A stretch of 13,273 nt of DNA, taken from Lachnospiraceae bacterium UBA5902 (lineage in GTDB: Bacteria > Bacillota > Clostridia > Lachnospirales > Lachnospiraceae). The DNA is taken from positions 1 to 13,273 of the forward strand of contig DJEI01000053.1 of NCBI GenBank assembly GCA_002431865.1. The letters run 5' to 3'. The position numbers were made by a program, and so were the translations under genes. The notes beneath the pieces were generated by a model. The model was not told where the DNA came from. It did not search any database and worked only from the letters and a program-made list of their open reading frames with translations. Shown in pieces: positions 1 to 6,299 of the stretch (the first letter of the stretch is position 1; every line of letters begins with the position of its first letter).

Positions 1-23
1 GAGTGTTATATTCTAAGAAAAAA
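1..23. repeat. Left inverted repeat (IRL), likely recombinase crossover site
   Basis: This is an exact reverse complement of 1102-1124. It starts at the first base of the window, so the repeat may extend further left. The core is TTATATTCTAAG followed by a run of A. It overlaps the recombinase stop codon (TAG on the minus strand at 13-15) and its last codons. Pairing with the right copy stops at position 24, so the inner boundary is sharp. Confidence 0.85.
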
Positions 24-972
24 GCACTGCCGAAATCATGTTCATATTCTTCCTTTTTAACTCCATAGAAGGATGTACATATCGATTTAGCGTTATATTC
101 ACGCTTGAATGACCTAGTATTTCACTCAGACTTTTAATGTCAAAACCGTTTTCAACACATCTTGTTGCAAAAGAGTGGCGTAATGTGTGGAAATGTACAT
201 TTTGTATATCACAACTATGTAATATTTTTTTGAAATGATTTTGTAAATTTCGTGGTTCAACATAATAATGTTTTTTACCAGTTAGAATAAATGCATCATC
301 GTTCTTTTTATTTAGATAGAGAATTTTAAGAATTTCGTTTGATAATGGGATGTTACGAATGGAACAATCGCTTTTGGGTTCTGTAATTACGATCTTTGTT
401 TTTGCCCCTTCTGAATAATCCGTCTGTATCCGCTGCAGGGTTTTATGAATATGTAACATCCGATTTTGAAAAGAAATATCTTCCCATGTCAATGCACAAA
501 GTTCTCCAATGCGAATCCCAGTATGCATGCTAAGTAATATACCTAAATTTACAGTATTTATATTATTTAACAAATATTCAATAAGTCTATTTTGCTCCTC
601 CTGTGATAATATGCGCATTGGTTTTTGTGGTTGCTTCACAGACAAACAATCTAAGCTGACAAGAGAAATATCATTATTTCTGGATGCATATTGGATTATA
701 CTTTTTGTAACAGAAAGCACACTTGAAACTGTTTTGGGAGACAAACCTTGTCTGTTTTTTCCCCCTTTGCATAACAACAATGTGCACATCTCAGAAATAT
801 CATTATATTTAATTTCTGAGATATCCCTATTAGAGATTTGTGGGTAAATATAGCTATGCAAAAGATTCCTATATTTGACAATACTTGATTCTTTTAATCT
901 AGGGGTTGAGACCTTTAACCACGTTTCTGCCCAAAAATGAAAATCGCCTAATAAATGTTGCGCTTCTACCAT
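13..972 (-). CDS. Tyrosine-type site-specific recombinase, probably a DNA invertase
   Basis: A 319-residue phage-integrase-family recombinase. The N-terminal SAM-like core-binding domain covers about residues 10-105 and the catalytic domain about 118-305. All six expected catalytic residues are visible: Arg154 (TGIRIGEL), Lys200, His262 and Arg265 (HTLRHSF), His288 (LGHSS) and the nucleophile Tyr298 (NRY). It lacks the extra N-terminal arm-binding domain of Tn916-type integrases, so its size is closer to Xer/Fim-type enzymes that act on simple sites. The ATG is preceded by a good ribosome binding site (AGGAAAGGA, 982-990, about 9 nt away). The stop codon lies inside the left inverted repeat. 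No excisionase, relaxase or phage gene accompanies it. The intact active site supports an active enzyme; inversion of its own segment is inferred from the flanking repeats. It could also act on other sites in the genome. Confidence 0.92.
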   Translation of the reverse strand: MVEAQHLLGDFHFWAETWLKVSTPRLKESSIVKYRNLLHSYIYPQISNRDISEIKYNDISEMCTLLLCKGGKNRQGLSPKTVSSVLSVTKSIIQYASRNNDISLVSLDCLSVKQPQKPMRILSQEEQNRLIEYLLNNINTVNLGILLSMHTGIRIGELCALTWEDISFQNRMLHIHKTLQRIQTDYSEGAKTKIVITEPKSDCSIRNIPLSNEILKILYLNKKNDDAFILTGKKHYYVEPRNLQNHFKKILHSCDIQNVHFHTLRHSFATRCVENGFDIKSLSEILGHSSVNITLNRYVHPSMELKRKNMNMISAVLFS

Positions 973-973
973 A

Positions 974-1013
974 ATTTATATTCCTTTCCTACTAGAAAAT
1001 AATATTTATATTC
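974..1013. repeat. Two direct copies of ATTTATATTC, sharing the inverted-repeat core
   Basis: ATTTATATTC occurs at 974-983 and 1004-1013, exactly 30 bp apart (about three helical turns). Both contain TTATATTC, which is also the core of the 23-bp inverted repeats (6-13, and reversed at 1112-1119). The right copy covers the recombinase -10 box; the left copy lies between its ribosome binding site and start codon. They may be recombinase binding sites used for autoregulation or as accessory sites. AT-rich coincidence is possible for either one alone. Confidence 0.5.
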
Positions 1014-1038
1014 TAATGGACTACTTTTTCTGTGGCAA
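1010..1038 (-). promoter_or_regulatory. Candidate promoter of the recombinase gene
   Basis: Reading left on the minus strand: -35 TTGCCA (1033-1038), 17-bp spacer, -10 TAGAAT (1010-1015), five of six matches to the vegetative consensus in each box. The predicted start is near 1003, giving a leader of about 30 nt. The -10 box is embedded in a copy of the inverted-repeat core (1006-1016), so recombinase bound there could block its own promoter. Confidence 0.6.
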
Positions 1039-1052
1039 AAAAGTATTATGGA

Positions 1053-1081
1053 TTGACAAATTTGACGACATTGTGTAAAAT
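1053..1081 (+). promoter_or_regulatory. Outward-facing promoter candidate inside the cassette
   Basis: A perfect -35 TTGACA (1053-1058), an ideal 17-bp spacer, and -10 TAAAAT (1076-1081). It reads right across IRR (1102-1124), with a predicted start near 1088. No gene follows in this orientation: transcription meets the bidirectional hairpin at 1168-1199. After inversion of 1-1124 it would lie near positions 44-72 and read left out of the window. This is one of the best consensus promoters in the window. Confidence 0.68.
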
Positions 1082-1101
1082 TATTTGCATATTAGGAAGT
1101 A

Positions 1102-1124
1102 TTTTTTCTTAGAATATAACACTC
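1102..1124. repeat. Right inverted repeat (IRR)
   Basis: Perfect 23-bp reverse complement of 1-23: six T, then CTTAGAATATAACACTC. It lies just downstream of the outward promoter candidate (-10 at 1076-1081), so any transcript from that promoter carries the repeat in its 5' leader. It is intergenic, between the recombinase upstream region and the prfA terminator. Confidence 0.85.
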
Positions 1125-1154
1125 TACGAAATATATTGATTATAAAGAAACTAT

Positions 1155-1199
1155 AGAAAAAACAAACGCCCTATATCAACAACTTCGTTGATATAGGGC
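1155..1199 (-). terminator. Intrinsic terminator after prfA, usable from both sides
   Basis: A perfect 13-bp stem (1168-1180 with 1187-1199) and a 6-nt loop. On the minus strand it is followed by a T-rich tail (GTTTGTTTTTTC), ending the DUF1385-prmC-prfA transcript 6 bp after the prfA stop codon. On the plus strand it is followed by ATTTTCTT, so it should also stop transcripts coming from the cassette promoter, keeping that promoter from running antisense into prfA. Confidence 0.9.
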
Positions 1200-1205
1200 A
1201 TTTTC

Positions 1206-2282
1206 TTACTCTTCATTCATCTTAGCCAACTTTGCAGCCTGATCCGCTGCGATACATGCATCAATGATCTCCTGAATGTCTCCATTCATGATCTTGTCTA
1301 ATTTGTATAATGTCAGTCCAATCCGGTGATCCGTTACACGTCCCTGTGGGAAGTTGTACGTACGGATCTTCTCGGAACGGTCACCCGTACCGACCTGACT
1401 CTTACGAAGATCTGCTTCTGCGTCATGACGCTTCTGCATCTCGATATCTAACAGCTTTGTACGGAGCAACGCAAATGCCTTTGCCTTATTCTGAAGCTGT
1501 GACTTCTCTGTCTGGCTGTAGATCACGATTCCGGTTGGAATATGTGTCAGACGTACAGCAGAATCCGTTGTGTTGACACACTGTCCACCGTTACCGGATG
1601 CACGCATGACATCGATACGGACATCCTTATCCGGGATATCAATCTCATCCACTTCCTCTGCCTCCGGAAGTACTGCCACACTGGCGGTACTTGTATGGAT
1701 TCGTCCGCCACTCTCTGTCTCAGGCACTCGCTGTACACGATGTACACCACTCTCGTATTTCAGTACGGAATACGCCCCACTACCAGTTACCATTGCAGTT
1801 ACCGACTTCATACCGCCGATGCCAATCTCCTCTGCTTCCATCAGCTCGACCTTCCAATGACGGCTCTCCGCATAATGCACATACATACGATAAAGCTCTG
1901 CTGCGAAAAGAGCTGCCTCGTCTCCACCGGCGCCTGCACGAATCTCCAAGATGACATTTCTCTCATCGTTCGGATCCTTTGGCAGAAGCAGAATTTTAAG
2001 CTCATTCTCGCATTTTTCTACCTGCTGCTTGGCTGAAGAAAGCTCTTCCTTCAGCATCTCACGCATTTCTTCGTCGTTCTCGCCCTCTAACATCGATAAG
2101 CTGTCATCGATCGTCTGCTTGGCTTCCTTATATTCCTGATATTTCTCTACAATTGGTGCCAGGTTTGCCTGTTCCTTCATCAGATTCCGAAAACGCTCCG
2201 CATTGCTTGCCACATTCGGATCGGAAAGTTCATTTTGTAATTCGTCCAGACGGGCTACCAAATCCTCTAATTTATCAAACAT
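1206..2282 (-). CDS. prfA: Peptide chain release factor 1 (RF1)
   Basis: RF1 reads UAA and UAG stop codons in the ribosomal A site and triggers peptidyl-tRNA hydrolysis. The 358 residues match the usual family length. The stop-codon recognition tripeptide of the RF1 class (PxT) is P187-E188-T189 within [12 protein letters not shown], which separates it from RF2 (SPF). The catalytic GGQ is at 232-234, followed by [10 protein letters not shown]; its glutamine is the methylation target of PrmC, encoded just upstream. The C-terminal RF signature, including [11 protein letters not shown] (310-320), is intact. The ATG has a GGAGG site at normal spacing. It is the last gene of the DUF1385-prmC-prfA operon, 56 bp after prmC. 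Confidence 0.98.
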   Translation of the reverse strand: MFDKLEDLVARLDELQNELSDPNVASNAERFRNLMKEQANLAPIVEKYQEYKEAKQTIDDSLSMLEGENDEEMREMLKEELSSAKQQVEKCENELKILLLPKDPNDERNVILEIRAGAGGDEAALFAAELYRMYVHYAESRHWKVELMEAEEIGIGGMKSVTAMVTGSGAYSVLKYESGVHRVQRVPETESGGRIHTSTASVAVLPEAEEVDEIDIPDKDVRIDVMRASGNGGQCVNTTDSAVRLTHIPTGIVIYSQTEKSQLQNKAKAFALLRTKLLDIEMQKRHDAEADLRKSQVGTGDRSEKIRTYNFPQGRVTDHRIGLTLYKLDKIMNGDIQEIIDACIAADQAAKLAKMNEE

Positions 2283-2338
2283 TTTTTATCCTCCAATTGT
2301 TATTCGTTTCATCTTATACAATGAAATCAATCTCTATA

Positions 2339-3241
2339 TTATTCTTCTATCTTCGATGCGGATGCCGGATACCGTGCAGTCACGATCCGGTCAAGTCCCG
2401 CATAATCTTTGATTCCTTTTATATCTGTATATCCGTTCTCTACAAGGAGTCCCCGAACAGCGTCCAGTTGATCCTGTCCGATTTCAAACAGTATATATCC
2501 ATCTTCATACAGATACTCCCTCGCTTCCCGAATAATCTTATCATAAAAATATAATCCATCTGCTTTTCCGTCAAGTGCCAGATGCGGTTCAAAATCACGC
2601 ACCTCTGCCATAAGCTTTGGAATCTCATCCGTCCGGATATACGGCGGGTTTGATACTATCATATCATATTTTTCTTCAATCTGCGCAAATAAATCGGTCT
2701 GTATTACCGTACAATCTGCCTGTAACCGCTCCCGGTTCTTCTTCGTCAGGGCGATTGCTGCATCCGAAATATCTGCCAGAACAACCGACACGTCTGGAAC
2801 AAGTTTTGCCACACTGATTCCGATACAGCCGCTCCCACAGCACATATCTAATACGTGAAGCTCCCTTACTCCCGTCTGTTCCCGTTTTTTCTCTCCAAGT
2901 ACCGTCAGTTTCTCACAGGCCTGTTCCACCAGAAGCTCCGTCTCCGGTCTTGGAATCAGCACCTCTGGTGCTGTTGCGAATTCCATTCCCATAAAATCCT
3001 GCGTTCCAAGGATATACTGACACGGCTTATGTGTCATACGTTCCGTGACATAGGAATGCAGTCTTTGCGCCTGCTCTTCCGTGACCTCCTCCGCCATACG
3101 TAGGATCAGTGTCGAATATGTACAGTCTGCCACGTCCATTGCCAAAAGCCGGATATCACTGTCCGCCTCCGGGATGTCTGCCTGTCTCAGGCGTTCTAAC
3201 TCTTCCTTCATCAATGCCTGCCACGTCATAGCTTTCCTCAT
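2339..3241 (-). CDS. prmC: Release factor glutamine methyltransferase PrmC
   Basis: This SAM-dependent enzyme N5-methylates the glutamine of the GGQ motif in RF1 and RF2, improving termination. It has a helical N-terminal domain (about 1-90), IPRPETE (96-102), SAM-binding motif LDMCCGSGCIGI (131-142), the catalytic NPPY (198-201) that contacts the substrate glutamine, and a C-terminal GLDR (282-285). Length (300) is typical. Its start overlaps the upstream DUF1385 stop as ATGA, implying translational coupling. An in-frame ATG at residue 5 has a better spaced GAGG upstream, so the real start could be at 3229. It lies directly upstream of its substrate gene prfA, the usual order. Confidence 0.96.
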   Translation of the reverse strand: MRKAMTWQALMKEELERLRQADIPEADSDIRLLAMDVADCTYSTLILRMAEEVTEEQAQRLHSYVTERMTHKPCQYILGTQDFMGMEFATAPEVLIPRPETELLVEQACEKLTVLGEKKREQTGVRELHVLDMCCGSGCIGISVAKLVPDVSVVLADISDAAIALTKKNRERLQADCTVIQTDLFAQIEEKYDMIVSNPPYIRTDEIPKLMAEVRDFEPHLALDGKADGLYFYDKIIREAREYLYEDGYILFEIGQDQLDAVRGLLVENGYTDIKGIKDYAGLDRIVTARYPASASKIEE

Positions 3242-4185
3242 TTCTCACTCTCTGCCTGTTCTGCCAGATATGCGCGCCAGTCCAAAACTGCCTCCACCGA
3301 AGCGATGGCAACCTCGACCATATCCTCGGTCGGCTCTTTTGTTGTCAGTCTCTGGATCAGAAGTCCCGGTTTGCTAAGCAGATTGGCAATCCTTGATTCA
3401 CTGTTACCTGCAAACCGGATAAATTCATAAGAAATTCCGGCAATCACCGGTACAAGCAGCACACGCAGCACTAACCGCAGCCACATCGCATCTACCGTGA
3501 TGCACATAAAGACTAAAATACTTACGATCATAACAATGAACAGAAAACTCGTTCCACATCGTTTATGGAACCGGGATGCCTGCATGACATTTTCCACCGT
3601 CAGCTCGTTTCCATGCTCCAGACAATTGATCGTTTTGTGCTCCGCACCATGATACATATATGTCCGCTTGATATCCTCCATACGTGAAATCGCGATCACA
3701 TACCCAAGGAAGATTGCCAGACGGATCACACCTTCGATGAGTCCGATCAACACATGACTTTTTATCACGTCATCCAGAAGCGATGCGATCCACGCCGGAA
3801 GCAGCATGAATAGTCCAACCGCCAGTACAATGGAAACTGTAACGGTACCAGCCATCTCTGCTTTCTCCGCACGCGCTTCCTGTTCCTTCGTCTTTTCTTT
3901 CTTTTTTTTCGTTTCCTTCTTCGGTGCTTCCTCTTCCTCATCCTCGAAGAACTGTGCCGAATACATCAGTGTTTTCACGCCGATGGTAAGCGACTGCACA
4001 AAACTGAACACCCCTCGCACAATCGGCAGATTGCATACTGCCGGACGGTCGGAGGTTCCTGTACACCGATTTGTTGTTACCTCTATCTGTTTATCTGGTT
4101 TTCGGACTGCGACAGCATATCGGTCATTGTTACGCATCATGACGCCTTCCATAACTGCCTGTCCGCCGATATTTATTCTGCTCAT
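3238..4185 (-). CDS. yqhQ: DUF1385 family membrane protein (YqhQ-like)
   Basis: A 315-residue integral membrane protein of the DUF1385/YqhQ family; its biochemical function is not known to me. Conserved family motifs are visible: GGQAVMEGVMMR (7-18), YHGAEHKTI (178-186) and HKRCGTSF (207-214). Likely membrane segments are at about 113-136, 145-167, 211-230 and 236-255. Between the N-terminal domain and the first membrane segment is a highly charged acidic-then-lysine linker (81-110). The ATG follows an AAGGTGG site. It leads the operon with prmC and prfA, overlapping prmC by 4 bp. The neighbours suggest co-expression with translation genes but do not prove a role in translation. Confidence 0.93.
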   Translation of the reverse strand: MSRINIGGQAVMEGVMMRNNDRYAVAVRKPDKQIEVTTNRCTGTSDRPAVCNLPIVRGVFSFVQSLTIGVKTLMYSAQFFEDEEEEAPKKETKKKKEKTKEQEARAEKAEMAGTVTVSIVLAVGLFMLLPAWIASLLDDVIKSHVLIGLIEGVIRLAIFLGYVIAISRMEDIKRTYMYHGAEHKTINCLEHGNELTVENVMQASRFHKRCGTSFLFIVMIVSILVFMCITVDAMWLRLVLRVLLVPVIAGISYEFIRFAGNSESRIANLLSKPGLLIQRLTTKEPTEDMVEVAIASVEAVLDWRAYLAEQAESEK

Positions 4186-4206
4186 ACTCCACCTTTTTCA
4201 TACATA

Positions 4207-4241
4207 TGAAAAGAGGCTTGCTACATTATTGTAACAAGCCT
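4207..4241 (-). terminator. Terminator-like hairpin between rpmE and the DUF1385 gene
   Basis: A 12-bp stem with one mismatch (4214-4225 with 4230-4241), a 4-nt loop, then TCTTTTC on the minus strand. It lies 20 bp past the rpmE stop codon and 22 bp before the DUF1385 start, so it either ends the rpmE transcript or attenuates readthrough. I found no convincing separate promoter for the DUF1385 operon after it, so partial readthrough is plausible. Confidence 0.7.
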
Positions 4242-4261
4242 TATTCCATGTCATTTCCGTA

Positions 4262-4465
4262 TTATGCCTGAACACCGTACTTACGATTGAACTTATCGAT
4301 TCTACCACGAGCCTGAGCAGCCTTCTGCTGACCTGTGTAGAATGAATGGCACTTTGAACAAATTTCAACGTGGATATCTTCCTTTGTTGAACCTGTTACG
4401 AACTCGTTACCACAGTTGCAAACAACCTTTGCCTGATAGTACGCTGGATGGATTCCTTCTTTCAT
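4262..4465 (-). CDS. rpmE: 50S ribosomal protein L31, zinc-binding type
   Basis: A 67-residue bL31 starting [10 protein letters not shown]. Four cysteines (C16, C18, C36, C39) form the Zn ribbon of the zinc-containing (C+) type, which serves as a zinc store in many bacteria and is replaced by a C- paralogue under zinc starvation. I chose the ATG at 4465 over an in-frame GTG three codons upstream because that GTG is part of the ribosome binding site (AGAGGTGA) and because the family consensus begins MKEGIHP. The gene follows rho, as in many Firmicutes, but has its own promoter and a structured leader. Confidence 0.97.
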   Translation of the reverse strand: MKEGIHPAYYQAKVVCNCGNEFVTGSTKEDIHVEICSKCHSFYTGQQKAAQARGRIDKFNRKYGVQA

Positions 4466-4531
4466 TTCTTTCACCTCTTAAATCATACTTGCTACCATGT
4501 GCTAGACATAGCAGACTATTTATTACACAAC
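4466..4531 (-). promoter_or_regulatory. Candidate L31 mRNA leader with alternative hairpins
   Basis: The predicted rpmE 5' leader carries TGCTA (minus strand, 4513-4509), which can pair with either of two downstream TAGCA copies (4504-4500 or 4494-4490). One pairing gives a tight tetraloop; the other gives a longer hairpin extended by TGT/ACA. The ribosome binding site follows 12 nt after the second copy. Structured L31 leaders have been described in Firmicutes, and bL31 autoregulation is a reasonable reading, but I cannot match a covariance model here. Confidence 0.4.
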
Positions 4532-4537
4532 ATACGG

Positions 4538-4566
4538 ATTTTATCATACCATATCAAGAAATTCAA
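4538..4566 (-). promoter_or_regulatory. Promoter of rpmE
   Basis: Minus strand: -35 TTGAAT (4561-4566), 17-bp spacer, -10 TAAAAT (4538-4543), with TG one base before the -10 (extended -10). The predicted start is near 4531, giving a leader of about 66 nt. It lies in the 129-bp gap after rho, in which no rho terminator hairpin is evident. Confidence 0.7.
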
Positions 4567-4594
4567 GCATTTTTTTGATTTTTCTGATAAATTT

Positions 4595-6064
4595 CTATCT
4601 TCTGCCATATGGCAAAATCTTCTTTACCATCTCAATGAATTCGTGATTATTCTTCGTTCTTGCAAACAGCTTTAGAATCTCATCTGTAAATTCTTCCGAC
4701 TTGGCAGAGGTCAGTGCCTTGTGGATCATGTTGACCGCCTCCTGCTCTTCTGGCGTCAGGAGCAGATCGTCACGTCTTGTACCGGACTTTGCAATATCGA
4801 TAGCCGGGAAGATTCGCTTCTCGGATAATTTCCGGTCAAGCACCAATTCCATGTTACCAGTTCCCTTGAACTCCTCGAACACAACATCATCCATACGGCT
4901 TCCGGTCTCTACCAGTGCCGTTGCAAGAATCGTCAAACTTCCGCCCTCACGCATATTACGTGCCGCACCAAAAAACCGCTTTGGCATATGCAAGGCTGCC
5001 GGATCCAGACCACCAGACAACGTTCTTCCACTTGGTGGTACAGTCAGGTTGTACGCTCTTGCCAGTCTTGTGATACTGTCAAGCAGAATCACAACATCCT
5101 TACCATGCTCGACAAGACGCTTTGCACGCTCGATTACCATCTCCGATACACGCTTGTGGTGATCTGGAAGCTCATCAAACGTCGAATAAATTACCTCAAC
5201 ATTTTCACCCTCGATAGACTCGCGGATATCTGTCACTTCCTCCGGACGCTCGTCGATCAAAAGCACGATCAGATGCATGTCCCGGTTTCTTGTGCTGATA
5301 CTCTTTGCAATCGCTTTTAATAAGGTTGTCTTACCTGCTTTTGGAGGTGATACGATCATACCTCTCTGTCCCTTTCCAATTGGGGAAAGCAGATCAACAA
5401 TACGGATTGCGACCGGAGCGCCTGTCTCATCAAGTGAAATACGCTCATTCGGGAAGATCGGTGTCAGTTCCTCAAACGGCTTACGCTTCGCCGCTGCCGA
5501 TGGCAGCATGCCGTTCACATGACGGATAAACAAAAGCGCTGAGAATTTCTCGCCCTGGGTCTTATTCCGCACCGGGCCTCCGATGATATCGCCCTTCTTC
5601 AGACAGAATTTTCGAATCTGCACCGGCGATACATAGATATCTCTGTCTCCCGGCAGATAGTTTGCACTACGGATAAATCCATAGCCCTCCGTCATAACCT
5701 CCAGAATACCATTTGCCTCAGAACCACTGTCTAACTTCGGATTGTATTCCTGTCCGTCAAATACCTGAATCTCCGCTTCTGTCTCACCTTCCTCCGGCTC
5801 GATATTACGAAGCTCCTGATAGTTTTCTGCCGGATTCTTCGTACGATATGCCTGCCTCGTATCCGGACGCACCTTTGCCATTTCCTGGTTTTTTCGCTCC
5901 GCAGCTTTCTTCTGCTCGGCTTCTTTTTTCTTCGCTGCCATCATCTTCTCCATATTCTCCAGAAGTTCGGCAAGCTCGGCTTTTTTGAGTGTTGAAATAT
6001 TGCGGATTCCCTTTTCCTTCGCATACTCCCGCAACTCAGCCAAAGACATTTTTCTAAATTCCAT
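4595..6064 (-). CDS. rho: Transcription termination factor Rho
   Basis: Hexameric RNA-dependent ATPase that ends transcription at unstructured C-rich RNA. The 489 residues exceed the compact 420-residue form because of a charged, Lys/Glu-rich linker (about 38-115) between the Rho_N helical domain (1-36) and the RNA-binding cold-shock-like fold (118-190, with GYGFIRS at 127-133). The ATPase core shows the P-loop SPPKAGKTT (239-247), Walker B VVILLD (324-329), the Q-loop LSGGLDPAAL (349-358) and the R-loop GTGNMELVLDRKLSEKR (401-417), so the primary RNA and ATP sites are intact. The ATG follows an AAGGAGA site. It is divergent from the DUF4364 gene. N-terminal insertions of variable length are common in Rho from Firmicutes and other phyla. 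Confidence 0.98.
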   Translation of the reverse strand: MEFRKMSLAELREYAKEKGIRNISTLKKAELAELLENMEKMMAAKKKEAEQKKAAERKNQEMAKVRPDTRQAYRTKNPAENYQELRNIEPEEGETEAEIQVFDGQEYNPKLDSGSEANGILEVMTEGYGFIRSANYLPGDRDIYVSPVQIRKFCLKKGDIIGGPVRNKTQGEKFSALLFIRHVNGMLPSAAAKRKPFEELTPIFPNERISLDETGAPVAIRIVDLLSPIGKGQRGMIVSPPKAGKTTLLKAIAKSISTRNRDMHLIVLLIDERPEEVTDIRESIEGENVEVIYSTFDELPDHHKRVSEMVIERAKRLVEHGKDVVILLDSITRLARAYNLTVPPSGRTLSGGLDPAALHMPKRFFGAARNMREGGSLTILATALVETGSRMDDVVFEEFKGTGNMELVLDRKLSEKRIFPAIDIAKSGTRRDDLLLTPEEQEAVNMIHKALTSAKSEEFTDEILKLFARTKNNHEFIEMVKKILPYGRR

Positions 6065-6183
6065 GCGTGTCTCCTTTTTGAAATAAACTACTTTTATGTT
6101 GCATTTTGTACTAAACTAATTTTATTCTCTAATTCTGGGGCATCTCACTGAATAATGAAGTGATACTTTATACCTTTAGAAAG

Positions 6184-6212
6184 ATTATATTTATCTTAGC
6201 ACACTTAATGAA
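6184..6212 (-). promoter_or_regulatory. Candidate rho promoter
   Basis: Minus strand: perfect -10 TATAAT (6184-6189), 17-bp spacer, weak -35 TTCATT (6207-6212). The predicted start is near 6177, leaving a leader of about 110 nt before the rho ATG. The leader holds an imperfect stem (TCACT...AGTGA, 6145-6163). Long leaders used for autogenous control are known for rho in other bacteria; here that is only inference. Confidence 0.4.
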
Positions 6213-6242
6213 ACTCGTAAACCTTTAATTTTGCTTTTTTTC

Positions 6243-6271
6243 TTGATTTTTGCTTTCCGGTAGCGTAAAGT
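6243..6271 (+). promoter_or_regulatory. Candidate promoter of the DUF4364 gene
   Basis: Plus strand: -35 TTGATT (6243-6248), 17-bp spacer, -10 TAAAGT (6266-6271). The predicted start near 6278 leaves a short leader with AGGAGG at 6286-6291, 8 bp before the ATG. It is divergent from the candidate rho promoter within the 235-bp gap, which otherwise holds no gene that I can see. Confidence 0.5.
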
Positions 6272-6299
6272 AAAAAGGACACAACAGGAGGAACGTATC

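Larger units (their letters stand above)
1..1124. mobile_element. Candidate invertible cassette: recombinase gene plus outward promoter between perfect 23-bp inverted repeats
   Basis: The segment is bounded by a perfect 23-bp inverted repeat (1-23 and 1102-1124) and holds one tyrosine recombinase gene reading left and a strong promoter candidate reading right across the right repeat. Tyrosine recombinases acting on short inverted repeats commonly flip the DNA between them, and an outward promoter in such a segment makes an on/off switch for the flanking gene. The right side carries only the 3' end of prfA behind a bidirectional terminator, so any controlled gene should lie to the left, beyond the window. 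In this orientation the promoter faces away from that side. Inversion is inferred, not seen. The alternative is a small inserted element whose termini are these repeats; a target duplication cannot be tested because the left flank is missing. Confidence 0.6.

Noticed and set aside
509..847. 112-codon plus-strand open frame opposite the recombinase gene
   Set aside because: Antisense shadow with no ribosome binding site; the minus-strand frame has all recombinase catalytic residues.
13..972. Recombinase as the integrase of a prophage or conjugative element
   Set aside because: No excisionase, relaxase, capsid or tRNA attachment site is near it; the enzyme lacks an arm-binding domain; and it is tightly enclosed by short inverted repeats on the visible sequence.
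1542..2036. 164-codon plus-strand open frame opposite prfA
   Set aside because: It lies wholly antisense to a highly conserved gene and its translation resembles no protein family.
4244..4261. Separate promoter for the DUF1385 operon near the rpmE stop codon (ATGACA...CAATAA)
   Set aside because: The -10 match is poor and lies within the terminator stem; not strong enough to call.
4466..4474. Upstream GTG start for rpmE, adding three residues
   Set aside because: The GTG is part of the ribosome binding site AGAGGTGA, and the L31 family begins MKEGIHP at the ATG at 4465.
6145..6163. Imperfect palindrome TCACT...AGTGA as an operator between rho and the DUF4364 gene
   Set aside because: Only five paired bases with a non-symmetric centre; kept only as a weak leader stem, not called as an operator.
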